Part shown: piece by piece, positions 26,599-35,751 of the stretch
How positions within the stretch are numbered: the stretch's first letter is position 1
Layout of the letters: each line of letters begins with the position of its first letter
DNA from: Rouxiella sp. WC2420
GTDB lineage: Bacteria > Pseudomonadota > Gammaproteobacteria > Enterobacterales > Enterobacteriaceae
Assembly (NCBI RefSeq): GCF_041200025.1
Contig: NZ_CP165628.1
Span: forward strand, 3,348,001 to 3,412,000
Length of the DNA: 64,000 nt
Reading direction: 5' to 3'
Program-made: the position numbers and the translations under genes
Notes under the pieces: generated by a model
Told to the model about the DNA's origin: nothing
The model's database searches: none
The model's input: only the letters and a program-made list of their open reading frames with translations

Positions 26599-27942
26599 TT
26601 ACAATACCGGAACCACTGAAGCGCCACGGCCAATACCATAATAGGTAAAGCCGCGTTTTTCGAGCCGCTCCGGATCATACAAATTACGTCCATCGAAAAT
26701 AACAGGGCTCTTAAGAGAGCTTTTCATCAAATCAAAATCTGGAGCACGGAAATTTTGCCACTCAGTACAGATAATCAGCGCATCGGCCCCCTGTAAAGCC
26801 GCCTCTTTAGTACCCATGAGTTCTAAATCGTCGCGATAACCATAAATACGCTGTGCTTCATTCATTGCTTCAGGATCGTAAGCTTTAATTTTTGCCCCGG
26901 CTGCCCAGAGCTGTTCCATTAACACTCGGCTGGAGGCTTCACGCATATCATCGGTATTGGGTTTAAATGACAAACCCCAAAGTGAAAAAGTTTTACCACT
27001 CAGATTTTGACCAAAATGGCGGGTGACAAACGCGGGCAGTTTATATTTCTGCTGGGCATTAACTTGCTCCACCGCCTGGAGGATTTTTGGCTGATAACCA
27101 ATTTGCTCGGAAGTGCGAATCAACGCCTGCACGTCTTTCGGGAAACAGGAACCGCCATATCCACAGCCTGGATAAATAAAGTGATAACCGATGCGTGAAT
27201 CGGAACCAATACCTTGTCGAACTTTCTCGATATCAGCTCCCAGCATTTCCGCCAAATTAGACATTTCATTCATAAAGCTAATTTTCGTTGCCAGCATACA
27301 GTTAGCGGCATATTTAGTCAGCTCGGCACTGCGAATGTCCATGACAATCATGCGATCGTGATTACGATTAAAAGGTTCATAAAGCTCGCGCACCGGCTCA
27401 ATGGCCAGCGGATTGTCGGTACCAATGACAATACGTTCAGGGCGCATACAGTCTGCAACGGCAGCACCTTCTTTCAGGAACTCCGGATTGGAAATCACAT
27501 TAAACGCAATTTCCAGCCCGCGTTGTGCTAAAGCTTCACTCATTACCTGGCGAACTTTATCGGCAGTCCCAACCGGAACGGTAGATTTATCGATAACGAT
27601 TTTGGGCGCAGTCATATATTGAGCAATAGTGCGCGCCACAGCGGTGACATATTTTAAATCAGCCGAGCCGTCTTCATCTGGAGGAGTACCTACAGCAATA
27701 AACTGAACTTCGGCATGAGCAACGCCCTGCTCTGCGTCAGTGCTAAACTGCAGACGCCCTGACTCAAAATTCTGCTGAACAAGGGGGGTCAAGCCAGGTT
27801 CAAAAATGGGTATTTGGCCTTTCTTCAAGTTTTCAACCTTGTTGGCATCGACATCAATGCACAAAACTTCATGCCCAACTTCTGCCAATACTGCCGCTTG
27901 AACCAGGCCAACATAGCCAATGCCAAAAACGGTTACTTTCAT
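26599..27942 (-). CDS. ugd: UDP-glucose 6-dehydrogenase (long form)
   Basis: Oxidises UDP-glucose to UDP-glucuronate with two NAD+. The start at 27942 has GGGGAG upstream; an in-frame TTG at 27948 is less likely. The 447 residues include the NAD motif [18 protein letters not shown], the [11 protein letters not shown] loop with its catalytic Glu and Lys region, and the catalytic Cys in [12 protein letters not shown], followed by [14 protein letters not shown]. It belongs to the long class (about 440-450 residues), distinct from the 388-residue E. coli Ugd. It is cotranscribed with the epimerase. UDP-glucuronate also feeds aminoarabinose modification of lipid A. Confidence 0.95.
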   Translation of the reverse strand: MKVTVFGIGYVGLVQAAVLAEVGHEVLCIDVDANKVENLKKGQIPIFEPGLTPLVQQNFESGRLQFSTDAEQGVAHAEVQFIAVGTPPDEDGSADLKYVTAVARTIAQYMTAPKIVIDKSTVPVGTADKVRQVMSEALAQRGLEIAFNVISNPEFLKEGAAVADCMRPERIVIGTDNPLAIEPVRELYEPFNRNHDRMIVMDIRSAELTKYAANCMLATKISFMNEMSNLAEMLGADIEKVRQGIGSDSRIGYHFIYPGCGYGGSCFPKDVQALIRTSEQIGYQPKILQAVEQVNAQQKYKLPAFVTRHFGQNLSGKTFSLWGLSFKPNTDDMREASSRVLMEQLWAAGAKIKAYDPEAMNEAQRIYGYRDDLELMGTKEAALQGADALIICTEWQNFRAPDFDLMKSSLKSPVIFDGRNLYDPERLEKRGFTYYGIGRGASVVPVL

Positions 27943-28197
27943 AAGCAACTCCCCAAAATTGAAAACGGGTAAGACAATTAAGTATACGCCAGCGTCACTA
28001 TTTCCCGGTTAGAGGACAAGAGACGTGAATATTATTGCGCGGCAGTATAACAGCTTAAGAAGCCTACGCGACGTAGAACATGCACTCCAGCTAGAGTGAG
28101 TTCTAATAATACTCTTATAGAATATTCTGTATAAACTGGGGGTTAACATCGATTAACTAAGGCAGGAGAGATGTAAAATTCAAGAGTAATTGCACAT

Positions 28198-29211
28198 TTA
28201 TTCAGCGGAAAGCATCAGTCTGAGGCGGCCACCGGCTCCCCAAACCTGACATTGCCAGGCTTCGCAACGCTGACTGACCTGATTCGAATATGAAGAGCCA
28301 AGCGTACCGAGCGGCACCCCATTGCTCAACTGGATTTGATTTGTTCCGGTATTGATATTGGCGTGAAGGCCAGCCGATACCAAAATAAGATTTTTCTGCT
28401 CGGCGTTGTAATACCCCATCAACAGTGGGAACTGCCCTTGCAGATGTGCCTGTTTAAATAAATGATTCACTTCTTTGAGAAGAGCTGACATTTGCGGCAA
28501 TCGTTGGTTCTGATTACTCAGATGCTCGCGCAGCAAACCGTTGAAGATAGCTCGCAACAGTAAGGCAGCCAGCACGCCATTTTCATTGGCGCGAGTGACG
28601 TCGAGACAGTAGAAACCCAGATCTTTCGATGACAGCGCGGCAATATCAAGCACTAGACCAGACTGTTGCGCCATTGTCAGTTGACGATAATTGATGCGGC
28701 AGTGGGCCAGTGTTTGTTGAACCGGAGGCTGCAACTCTTGCAACAGCCTGGCGGCCTCGTGCGGATTGCGGCAAAGCGCTTCCCAGTCCTGAATCAAATC
28801 GCTTTTTTCCATCGCCTGCGAGGAAAACAGTTTCGGATAAAGGGTAGTTAATAGCGCATCTTTAAGCCGATTAAGATCGTTTACCGGTTTCAACAGCACG
28901 TCTTCAACGCCCAATCGCAGCATTGTCGCCACATCGGTCATTTTATCGGTGGCGGAAATTACCAGCACGGGGATTTTATTCCCCTGTAACCGTAAATTTT
29001 CGACAAATTCGATACCGCCCATTTCAGGCATTGCTAAATCGCAAAGGATTAAATCAGGAGGGATCTCTTCAACCAGAGATAAAGCTTCCAGCCCGTTAAC
29101 GGCTTCACTGAACGTCGCCCCGAGCGAACTCACATAGCTGGCGAGTACCGATCTGAAAACGGCTTCGTCTTCGACGATCAGAATGTGCTTGCTTGTAAGT
29201 GGCTTGTCCAT
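28198..29211 (-). CDS. rssB: RpoS adaptor / response regulator RssB
   Basis: RssB delivers the stationary-phase sigma factor RpoS to ClpXP. The 337-residue length equals E. coli. The receiver domain (about 9-125) has the acidic pocket Glu14-Asp15, the phosphoacceptor Asp58 in LILCDLAMPE, the Ser/Thr switch in VISATDK, and Lys in LLKPV. The C-terminal PP2C-like output domain begins after a linker near residue 140. It follows rssA on the same strand with a 97-base gap. Length and key residues are intact. Confidence 0.97.
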   Translation of the reverse strand: MDKPLTSKHILIVEDEAVFRSVLASYVSSLGATFSEAVNGLEALSLVEEIPPDLILCDLAMPEMGGIEFVENLRLQGNKIPVLVISATDKMTDVATMLRLGVEDVLLKPVNDLNRLKDALLTTLYPKLFSSQAMEKSDLIQDWEALCRNPHEAARLLQELQPPVQQTLAHCRINYRQLTMAQQSGLVLDIAALSSKDLGFYCLDVTRANENGVLAALLLRAIFNGLLREHLSNQNQRLPQMSALLKEVNHLFKQAHLQGQFPLLMGYYNAEQKNLILVSAGLHANINTGTNQIQLSNGVPLGTLGSSYSNQVSQRCEAWQCQVWGAGGRLRLMLSAE

Positions 29212-29308
29212 CAGGGTCTCCCAGAATTTCTTACTCCTAATAGTGGCCTATAACGCGCACTTTTGCGCGTCGGAATTATCAGATAACGCCTAAATGTTGC
29301 TAAGCCGT

Positions 29309-30220
29309 TCAGAAATGATTGTTTTTAATCAATGGCAGCAGCAGATCAGTCTGTTTTTCAACCGCCAACCTTCCTGCTTCTATAGCCTCTTCTGCACGAT
29401 GGAAATCCAGAGTCGATATTTGCGGGCAGTAAGGCTGAATAATAACGTCGGGAGGATCGCCTGCCATGCGATATCGTTTTAAACGATTCTCAAGTACCTG
29501 AATCGAGGTGGACATAATTTCCATCGCAGTCGGCGTCTGATTGTTTTGGCGAAATACCGGGCGCGCCAATTTTTGACGTATTTTGTCTCGCCAGTTAAGT
29601 TCCTGCTCGTCGCTGATACTTTCTGGATTGGCCTGAACTGACAGCAAATCTTGCTGCATTAAATGCGCGTCGTGCTGCAAGTCAACGGCAATAACAATAT
29701 CCGCGCCCATTGCACGCGTTAGCGAAACCGGCACCGGATTGACCACTGCACCGTCCACTAGCCAATATCCGTTAAACCATACCGGAGCCAACAGGCCTGG
29801 CATACTGCAAGAGGCACGAACTGCCTGGTGCAAATCTCCCTTGGTTAACCATAACTCTCTGCCGGTGCTGAGATTGGTGGCAACGGCACCAAATTTGCGG
29901 TTACATTGCTCAAAGTCGTCAATGCGTAATAGCTGAGATACTGCGTTAAACACCCGCTCTCCGCGCAACAGGCCGCCGCGACGCCAGGAGAAATCCATCA
30001 GTCTCAGGACGTCCCAATAGCTGAAAGACCTCACCCATCCTTCCATCGCAGGAAGACGACCGCTCACATAAGCCGCGCCAACCAGTGATCCCACTGAGCA
30101 ACCGGCCACAATATCAACTTCAATTCCCATTTCATGCAATGCATTGATAACACCAATATGGGCCCAACCTTTTGCGGCTCCTGACCCCAAAGCCAGACCA
30201 ATCTTCAACTGTCGTGCCAT
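29309..30220 (-). CDS. rssA: patatin-like phospholipase RssA
   Basis: A 303-residue patatin-family protein (E. coli 301). The oxyanion loop GSGAAKGWAHIG is near residues 13-24, the nucleophile Ser in the elbow GCSVGS near residue 43, and the catalytic Asp in VDGAVVNPVP. It has no signal peptide. The biochemical target is not known. The gene is upstream of rssB, the usual enteric order. It is divergent from ychJ. Confidence 0.95.
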   Translation of the reverse strand: MARQLKIGLALGSGAAKGWAHIGVINALHEMGIEVDIVAGCSVGSLVGAAYVSGRLPAMEGWVRSFSYWDVLRLMDFSWRRGGLLRGERVFNAVSQLLRIDDFEQCNRKFGAVATNLSTGRELWLTKGDLHQAVRASCSMPGLLAPVWFNGYWLVDGAVVNPVPVSLTRAMGADIVIAVDLQHDAHLMQQDLLSVQANPESISDEQELNWRDKIRQKLARPVFRQNNQTPTAMEIMSTSIQVLENRLKRYRMAGDPPDVIIQPYCPQISTLDFHRAEEAIEAGRLAVEKQTDLLLPLIKNNHF

Positions 30221-30356
30221 TATTTTTCCTATCTATACCTGATGACGGAATGTTTGCTGTCGTTTGCGCGTTGTCAGCCAGTGACTTTGTTAGGTAACAT
30301 AACGCCCCTATGCATTCAAGCGCGCACTCTGCGCGTTGCCAGCTTTCGGAGTTAAT

Positions 30357-30821
30357 GTGACCATTTTATGCCCCTGCGGCAGCGAGTCAGAGTTTGAAAA
30401 ATGTTGCCATCCGGCGATTTCCGGCGAGCAACCTGCGGCTACCCCTGAAGCGCTGATGCGTTCTCGCTACAGCGCTTACGTAACTCAAAATGCCGATTAT
30501 TTGATTGCCAGCTGGCATCCCGACTGCGGAGCGAGCATGTTTCGCGATGCACTTAAAGAAGGTTTCGCCTCTACTCAATGGTTGGGGCTGCAGGTTATCG
30601 CCACTCAGCCAGGAAAAAATGCCAATGAGGGGTTTGTCGAGTTCTCAGCCCGTTATCAGGACGGTGACAGTCCGCAGACGGTCATCATTCATGAACGTTC
30701 GCGCTTTCTTCGTTTAAACGAACGCTGGTATTATATCGATGGAATCAAACCTCAGCTTGGCAGAAACGATCTTTGCTTTTGTGGTTCCGGCAAAAAATAC
30801 AAGAAGTGCTGCGGACAATAA
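30357..30821 (+). CDS. ychJ: YchJ family protein with two SEC-C zinc motifs
   Basis: A 154-residue protein with SEC-C motifs at both ends: [15 protein letters not shown] near the N-terminus and [15 protein letters not shown] at the C-terminus. Between them lies the conserved [10 protein letters not shown] region and an NTF2-like middle. I chose the GTG at 30357 (CGGAGTT upstream), which gives MTILCPCGS as in the family; a TTG further upstream at 30336 extends the frame by seven residues without family support. SEC-C motifs bind zinc and contact proteins such as SecB in SecA, but the function of YchJ is unknown. It precedes purU. Confidence 0.94.
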   Translation: MTILCPCGSESEFEKCCHPAISGEQPAATPEALMRSRYSAYVTQNADYLIASWHPDCGASMFRDALKEGFASTQWLGLQVIATQPGKNANEGFVEFSARYQDGDSPQTVIIHERSRFLRLNERWYYIDGIKPQLGRNDLCFCGSGKKYKKCCGQ

Positions 30822-30878
30822 CGCGGCATAATGCGCCTAATAAATTTAACAAACACTTATATATTCACCCTGAAAAAT

Positions 30879-30919
30879 TCTCTATAGCAGATAGCAAGTC
30901 AACATATCTGCTATAGAGA
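30879..30919. promoter_or_regulatory. perfect 15-bp inverted repeat in the purU leader
   Basis: The arms 30879-30893 and 30905-30919 are exact complements over 15 bp with an 11-base loop. The repeat ends 24 bases before the purU ATG and only a few bases before its GGGGAGACAGG ribosome binding site. There is no T-tract, so it is not a plain terminator. It may be an operator or an RNA hairpin near the ribosome binding site; the regulator is unknown. Confidence 0.6.
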
Positions 30920-30942
30920 CAGGACGGGGAGACAGGATCAAG

Positions 30943-31791
30943 ATGTCACATCACAATGTTCAAACCAAAGTTCTGCGTACTATTTGCCCCGATGCAAAAG
31001 GGCTAATCGCGAAAATCACCAATATTTGTTACAAGCATGAATTAAATATCGTGCAGAACAATGAATACGTCGATCACCGCACCGGGCGCTTCTTTATGCG
31101 CACTGAGCTGGAAGGTATTTTCAACGATTCAACATTATTAGCCGATCTAGACAGCGCGCTGCCAAAAGGCTCTATTCGTGAACTGCAAAGCACCGATCGC
31201 CGCCGCATTGTGATCCTGGTGACCAAAGAGGCCCACTGTCTGGGTGATCTGCTGATGAAGTCGGTGTATGGCGGATTGGACGTAGAAATTGCCGCGGTCA
31301 TTGGCAACCATGAAACCCTGCAAACTTTGGTTGAGCGCTTTGATATTCCATTCCATCTGGTCAGCCATGAAGGCCTGACCCGCGAGCAGCACGACAGCGC
31401 AATGATGGAACAGATTGACCAATACCAGCCTGATTACGTGGTGCTGGCTAAATATATGCGTGTTCTTACGCCAGGCTTCGTTCAGCATTACCCAAATCAG
31501 GTGATCAACATTCACCACTCGTTCTTGCCTGCGTTTATTGGTGCCCGTCCTTATCATCAGGCCTACGAACGCGGCGTGAAGATTATCGGCGCAACAGCGC
31601 ATTATGTTAATGATAACCTGGACGAAGGTCCGATCATCATGCAGGACGTTATCAACGTCGACCATACTTATACTGCCGATGATATGATGCGCGCCGGTCG
31701 CGACGTTGAGAAAAATGTTCTCAGTCGCGCGATTTATAAAGTGCTGCAACAGCGCGTATTTGTTTACGGTAATCGCACGGTTATTTTGTAA
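30943..31791 (+). CDS. purU: formyltetrahydrofolate deformylase
   Basis: PurU hydrolyses 10-formyltetrahydrofolate to formate and tetrahydrofolate, which balances one-carbon units and feeds PurT. The 282 residues (E. coli 280) consist of an N-terminal ACT domain (LRTICPDAKGLIAKITN, about 10-85) and a C-terminal formyltransferase-like domain with the catalytic Asn-His-Asp region: NIHHSFLPAFIGARPYHQA and GATAHYVNDNLDEGPII. E. coli PurU is activated by methionine and inhibited by glycine. It lies between ychJ and tRNA-Tyr, the E. coli order. A long perfect inverted repeat is in its leader. Confidence 0.97.
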   Translation: MSHHNVQTKVLRTICPDAKGLIAKITNICYKHELNIVQNNEYVDHRTGRFFMRTELEGIFNDSTLLADLDSALPKGSIRELQSTDRRRIVILVTKEAHCLGDLLMKSVYGGLDVEIAAVIGNHETLQTLVERFDIPFHLVSHEGLTREQHDSAMMEQIDQYQPDYVVLAKYMRVLTPGFVQHYPNQVINIHHSFLPAFIGARPYHQAYERGVKIIGATAHYVNDNLDEGPIIMQDVINVDHTYTADDMMRAGRDVEKNVLSRAIYKVLQQRVFVYGNRTVIL

Positions 31792-31797
31792 GCATTA

Positions 31798-31827
31798 GCG
31801 GGCGTTTTTGTTCACGAAAACGCCCGC
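31798..31827 (+). terminator. hairpin after purU (probable terminator)
   Basis: An 11-bp perfect stem (GCGGGCGTTTT at 31798-31808 with 31817-31827) and an 8-base loop lie seven bases after the purU stop. The U-rich run is inside the stem rather than after it, so efficiency is uncertain. Confidence 0.6.
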
Positions 31828-31872
31828 ACGTGCAAAAAAACGGCACTCAAACTATTTTCTTTCTTTCAAGAC

Positions 31873-31908
31873 TTTACAGCAGCGATTCATTTGATATGAT
31901 GCGCCCCG
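31873..31908 (+). promoter_or_regulatory. stable-RNA promoter of tRNA-Tyr
   Basis: TTTACA (31873-31878) and TATGAT (31895-31900) are 16 bases apart and are followed by the GC-rich discriminator GCGCCCCGC. This is the mark of a growth-rate and ppGpp controlled tRNA promoter. It would give a 5' leader of about 88 bases. Confidence 0.75.
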
Positions 31909-31995
31909 CTTACCGCGACAAGCCACGCGGCGAGAGAATTAAAAAAGTTTGCAGCAATAAATAAGTAGTAAAAATAGTAAATCCACGAATTTCGT

Positions 31996-32080
<85 letters not shown>

Positions 32081-32219
32081 TCGCGCTACATTCTGTGAAT
32101 AGTTATTCCTGAAATTAATCTTCTCAATAATCTCAAGCCAATCCAAAGCATTAGACTAATTTTCACCTATACAGCCAACCTCAGCCATTAAATCTTCCGG
32201 TCGTTTTCGTAACTATTTC

Positions 32220-32262
32220 AAAAAAAAATTACCCGACATGAATATTCACACCGGGCGGTAAT
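32220..32262 (-). terminator. probable terminator of ycjXF
   Basis: An imperfect hairpin (ATTACCCG at 32228-32235 with CGGGCGGTAAT at 32252-32262) is followed on the minus strand by at least eight T's. It ends four bases before the ycjF stop. Confidence 0.55.
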
Positions 32263-32265
32263 AGA

Positions 32266-33324
32266 TTAATTCTGTTTTGCACCTTTATTCATCGTAGCCT
32301 TAAGTTTGCCGATCAGTTCACTGCGGAAATCCCCCAGACGCGGTTTATCCCCCTCTAACCACGGCAACGGGCGACAGAGCTCCATAGTCTTAATTCCTAA
32401 ACGAGCGGTCAGTAATCCGGCGCCAATCCCCTGCGCAGCGCGGGCAGAAAGCCGGGCAGCAAGATCCTGAGAAATCCAGTCCATACCTATCTCTCGCACC
32501 AGTTCAGTTGCGCCTGCAAAGGCAATATTCAGCAATACCAGGCGGAACAGACGAATTCGGCTGTAATAGCCAAGCTCAATGCCGTACAAATTAGCAATAC
32601 GATTAACCAGACGCAGGTTACGCCAGGCGATAAATGCCATATCCACCAGCGCCAGCGGACTGACGGCAATCATCAGCGCAGATTCGGCAGCAGACTGGCT
32701 TATCTCGCGTCGAGCCTGACCGTCAAGCACTGGCTGCACCAAACGGGCATAAAGTTCGACCAATTCACGATCGCTGTGGGTTTCATGTAACAACGCCTGC
32801 CAGCGTTGCAATGCCGGATGACTTTGGTCAAGCCCTGCCTGTCGCGCCAGCTTCTCACAAAAAGCGCGCCCCTGACCCAACGCGTGGCTGTGCAGCAAAT
32901 CGGTAGCGGTTTCACGCTCATCGGCCCGCTGGCGCAGGCGGTACAAACGTCGCCACTCGGTCAAAATCGATCCTATGCCGGCCACCACGATTAAGCCGCC
33001 AGCAGTGCAGGCGCCTAGCTCGACCCAATCCTGCTGGACCCAAGCCTGATGAACCCATTGCACGCCCTGGCCCACCACGCTTGCGGCAAATACTACTGCG
33101 CCCAGTCGGAGCATTTTACTCCACAGACTGCGACGTGGTTTCAGTGCGCGGCTGATCACCGCCTCTGCCTGGCCCTCGGGGGGTAACAAAGGATCGGCTT
33201 CGGCAACGGCTAGAAATTTTTCAGCCTGAGCGCCTTCAAAGTTTTGCGCCGCACGAAGAACCGGCTCTTCTTGCTCAATGACCTGTTGATCAAAATTGAT
33301 GCGCGGTTTTAATGGCTCACTCAT
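32266..33324 (-). CDS. ycjF: YcjF family membrane protein
   Basis: A 352-residue protein of the TIGR01620/UPF0283 family (E. coli 353). A hydrophilic N-terminal third ([13 protein letters not shown]) precedes two close membrane helices near residues 70-90 and 100-120, then a mixed C-terminal half ending in small-residue-rich segments ([33 protein letters not shown]). It overlaps ycjX by four bases. In enteric bacteria ycjXF belongs to the psp regulon; the molecular role is unknown. Confidence 0.94.
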   Translation of the reverse strand: MSEPLKPRINFDQQVIEQEEPVLRAAQNFEGAQAEKFLAVAEADPLLPPEGQAEAVISRALKPRRSLWSKMLRLGAVVFAASVVGQGVQWVHQAWVQQDWVELGACTAGGLIVVAGIGSILTEWRRLYRLRQRADERETATDLLHSHALGQGRAFCEKLARQAGLDQSHPALQRWQALLHETHSDRELVELYARLVQPVLDGQARREISQSAAESALMIAVSPLALVDMAFIAWRNLRLVNRIANLYGIELGYYSRIRLFRLVLLNIAFAGATELVREIGMDWISQDLAARLSARAAQGIGAGLLTARLGIKTMELCRPLPWLEGDKPRLGDFRSELIGKLKATMNKGAKQN

Positions 33325-34718
33325 CGCATTTTATCTCCCAATAAAAATTCCATCACGGCGTCCATGCGAATATGCGGCATCGGCACGTCGATGTTCATTT
33401 GGCGCGGACGAAAGGCGTCAAAATGGAATCCCTGCTGCTCCCAGAAGGCATTCCCCGGCAGGCGGGAAGGCACTTCGCCGGGAAATACCGTCGACGGCTG
33501 ACCGTCGTCAAGTCGATGACCTTTCACAGCCGGAACTGGCTGCCCCTGATAATCAACAACGCCGCTTTCGGTCGCCTGGACCGAGGCAAGCCCGGCGCAA
33601 TCCATACTGATACCTTCAAAGGCGGCGTTTTGCCAGGCCTCCTGCACCAGCTGCTGGAGCAGAGACACCATGTTCGCGTGCTGATCGCCGGTAATATGGT
33701 CGGCTTTAGTTGCGGCAAACATCAGTTTGTCGATGCAGGGAGCAAAGAGACGGCGCAATAGCGTGCGTTTACCGTAGTGAAAACTTTGCATTAGCTGGGT
33801 CAGCGCCAGGCGCATGTCATTGAAGGCCTGTGGCCCGCTGTTTAGCGGCTGAAGGCAGTCAACCAAAACAATTTGCCTGTCGAAGCGAACAAAATGCTCT
33901 TTATAGAAGCCTTTAACAATACTGTTGCAATAGTAGTCAAAACGCTGGCGAAGCATGCCTAAGTTACTGTGCTTGTCGGCCTGTGCCAGTTGAGCATCAC
34001 TGTACTGATGCAGTTCCGGCCAGGGGAAAAATTGCAGCGCCGGTGCGCCGGCCAGATCGCCCGGCAACACAAAGCGCCCGGGTTGAATAAAGTGCAGCCC
34101 CTCATCTTTGCAACGCACCAGATAGTCGGTGTAAGCCTGCGCGATAGCCGCCAGCTGGTTTTCATCGGCCGGTGCCAGTGGATCACACTGCCGGCAAAGA
34201 GTTAACCACGGCTGCGCCCAATCCAAACGCTGCCCTTGCAATAGACCGGCCATCTGCCGTGACCAGCTTAGGTAATCCTGCTCCAACATGGGTAAATCCA
34301 GCAGCCATTCTCCCGGATAATCGACAATTTCCAGATATAGGGTGGAGGTGTCTTTAAAATGCCGCAAAAGAGAATCATTAGAGCGAAATCGCAGCGCCAG
34401 CCGGATCTCGCTTACGCCACGGGTCGGCGTCGGCCAGGCCGGTGGCGTACCAAAGAGCTGGGCAACACCCTCGTCATAGGTGAACCGAGAAACCCCGAGA
34501 TCGCGCTGGGGAACGCGTTTAATCCCCAATAGCCTCTCTTCACGGGCTGCTGAAAACAGCGGCAGGCGAGCACCGCTGTGAACGTGCAATAATTGATTGA
34601 CCAACGAGGTAATAAAAGCCGTTTTGCCGCTGCGACTAAGTCCGGTAACGGCAAGACGTAAATGACGGTCTAATCCACGGTTGACCATTGAGTTGAATTC
34701 ATTTTGGAATCTTTTCAT
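33321..34718 (-). CDS. ycjX: YcjX family P-loop NTPase
   Basis: A 465-residue predicted GTP/ATP-binding protein, exactly the E. coli length when started at 34718 ([19 protein letters not shown]), which has GGGAGAG upstream. The P-loop [10 protein letters not shown] lies near residue 26. Further family segments are [24 protein letters not shown] (with the Walker B Asp), [13 protein letters not shown] and [17 protein letters not shown]. It is tied to the phage-shock response by its place after pspD; its start lies 20 bases inside pspD, so the two are coupled. In E. coli these genes are separated a little more. Confidence 0.95.
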   Translation of the reverse strand: MKRFQNEFNSMVNRGLDRHLRLAVTGLSRSGKTAFITSLVNQLLHVHSGARLPLFSAAREERLLGIKRVPQRDLGVSRFTYDEGVAQLFGTPPAWPTPTRGVSEIRLALRFRSNDSLLRHFKDTSTLYLEIVDYPGEWLLDLPMLEQDYLSWSRQMAGLLQGQRLDWAQPWLTLCRQCDPLAPADENQLAAIAQAYTDYLVRCKDEGLHFIQPGRFVLPGDLAGAPALQFFPWPELHQYSDAQLAQADKHSNLGMLRQRFDYYCNSIVKGFYKEHFVRFDRQIVLVDCLQPLNSGPQAFNDMRLALTQLMQSFHYGKRTLLRRLFAPCIDKLMFAATKADHITGDQHANMVSLLQQLVQEAWQNAAFEGISMDCAGLASVQATESGVVDYQGQPVPAVKGHRLDDGQPSTVFPGEVPSRLPGNAFWEQQGFHFDAFRPRQMNIDVPMPHIRMDAVMEFLLGDKMR

Positions 34719-34944
34719 TGCTCTCCCTGGCATAGCGCCCAAACAGCGCAGTTAATACCCTTCTAACCAAAGGCTCCAGCACCAACGCCAGCACATAGCG
34801 CAGCGGGCCTCTGCCCAGTATGCCAAGAACTTTGGCGGCAACTCCTGCCGGTGCAAAAGTCAGTACTAGCATAATGATAAATTTGAAGGCCTTCTTCAAC
34901 AGGCCACTTTTTGCCGATGATGTTACGGCTGCCGCATAGCGCAT
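34699..34944 (-). CDS. pspD: phage shock protein D
   Basis: An 81-residue small peripheral or single-span inner-membrane protein, the fourth product of the psp operon (E. coli 73). The hydrophobic stretch around residues 21-45 contains the family GPAGVA-like APAGVAAKV, and the motif PLRYVLALVLEPLVRR matches the conserved end of PspD. AGGAGGG lies upstream of the ATG. Its 3' end overlaps the start of ycjX by 20 bases. The role of PspD is unclear even in E. coli. Confidence 0.88.
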   Translation of the reverse strand: MRYAAAVTSSAKSGLLKKAFKFIIMLVLTFAPAGVAAKVLGILGRGPLRYVLALVLEPLVRRVLTALFGRYARESNEKIPK

Positions 34945-35014
34945 AAAACTGCCCTCCTGAATATTCCATCAAAACTATGCTTTCGATTACGAGCGAGTTG
35001 ACTGGAAATTGAAT

Positions 35015-35032
35015 AAGCGCCCGAAGGCGCTT
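35015..35032 (-). terminator. UUCG-type hairpin between pspC and pspD
   Basis: On the minus strand AAGCGCC-TTCG-GGCGCTT forms a 7-bp stem with the very stable UUCG tetraloop. It is 60 bases after the pspC stop. It may stabilise the pspABC transcript or reduce readthrough into pspD. Confidence 0.6.
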
Positions 35033-35091
35033 GTAGGAAACTATTAAAAATATTGTATAAATTACTGTGCCATTAACTTCTTAAGTCGAGC

Positions 35092-35451
35092 TTAAAGCTC
35101 CCGAAATCGGCTGCGAACGCCAAAGGTTTCCGAGGTCACGTAGCGCTCAAGCTGCCTCAGCCTCTGTTCACTAGCATGCAATTCGCGGTCGGCCTGCGCC
35201 AGAAGTTCATGTGACGACAACGCCTGCTCACCGTCAAAACTCTTGGACGGGGCTGGCTCAAGCAACCAGGCCAGCAAGAAATAAGCCACGACGGTAAACA
35301 TGAACAGGCCAAAAAACATCGATAAGACAACAATCACTCGCAGCAATTTGACCGGTACGCCCAGATAATGCGAGAGCCCGGCACACACGCCTTTGAACAC
35401 CCCCTCTTCCGGCACACGATACAGTTTTCGTTCTGACAGCGTTGTGTTCAT
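35092..35451 (-). CDS. pspC: phage shock protein C
   Basis: A 119-residue inner-membrane protein, the exact E. coli length. The cytoplasmic N-terminus carries YRVPEEGVFKGVCAGLSHYLGV, a PspC-domain signature, followed by a membrane helix near residues 38-65 (LLRVIVVLSMFFGLFMFTV) and a C-terminal leucine-zipper-like periplasmic stretch (LAQADRELHASEQRLRQLE). It senses envelope stress with PspB and releases PspF from PspA. The ATG overlaps the pspB stop by one base. Confidence 0.97.
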   Translation of the reverse strand: MNTTLSERKLYRVPEEGVFKGVCAGLSHYLGVPVKLLRVIVVLSMFFGLFMFTVVAYFLLAWLLEPAPSKSFDGEQALSSHELLAQADRELHASEQRLRQLERYVTSETFGVRSRFREL

Positions 35452-35678
35452 TATGATTGCCTCCAGTTCGGATGCTCGGCATCAAGGATTTCTTCCAGCG
35501 CCTGGATCCTCTCGCGCATGCGTTGGGCTTCACCGGTTAACTGCTGCAAGTTCTGAAATTCATTTTGGCTTAGCTGGCCGCCGCTTTGTGAACGGCTGCT
35601 GTAATGTAGCCATAGCCAAATCGGCGCGACAAACAACACAAATATTGTCAATGGAATGGCTAAAAAAAGAACGCTCAT
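35451..35678 (-). CDS. pspB: phage shock protein B
   Basis: A 75-residue inner-membrane protein, close to the E. coli 74. The start at 35678 has AAAGGAGTAGAC upstream and gives MSVLFLAIPLTIFVLF; a longer frame upstream is made of a tandem duplication and is not coding. The N-terminal helix (3-25) is followed by a cytoplasmic amphipathic helix (RMRERIQALEEILDAEHPNWR), the part that contacts PspA/PspC. It overlaps pspC by one base and lies 73 bases after pspA. Confidence 0.96.
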   Translation of the reverse strand: MSVLFLAIPLTIFVLFVAPIWLWLHYSSRSQSGGQLSQNEFQNLQQLTGEAQRMRERIQALEEILDAEHPNWRQS

Positions 35679-35690
35679 GTCTACTCCTTT

Positions 35691-35720
35691 AGTATTGTGG
35701 CGAACAGTATTGTGGCGAAC
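35691..35720. repeat. 15-bp perfect tandem duplication in the pspA-pspB spacer
   Basis: AGTATTGTGGCGAAC at 35691-35705 is repeated without change at 35706-35720, just upstream of the pspB ribosome binding site. Confidence 0.95.
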
Positions 35721-35751
35721 CACTTAATTGCGAAAAGCGATATACAGGCAA

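Noticed and set aside
32266-34742. Many frames of 60-130 codons opposite ycjF and ycjX
   Set aside because: Shadows of well-supported genes in GC-rich coding sequence.
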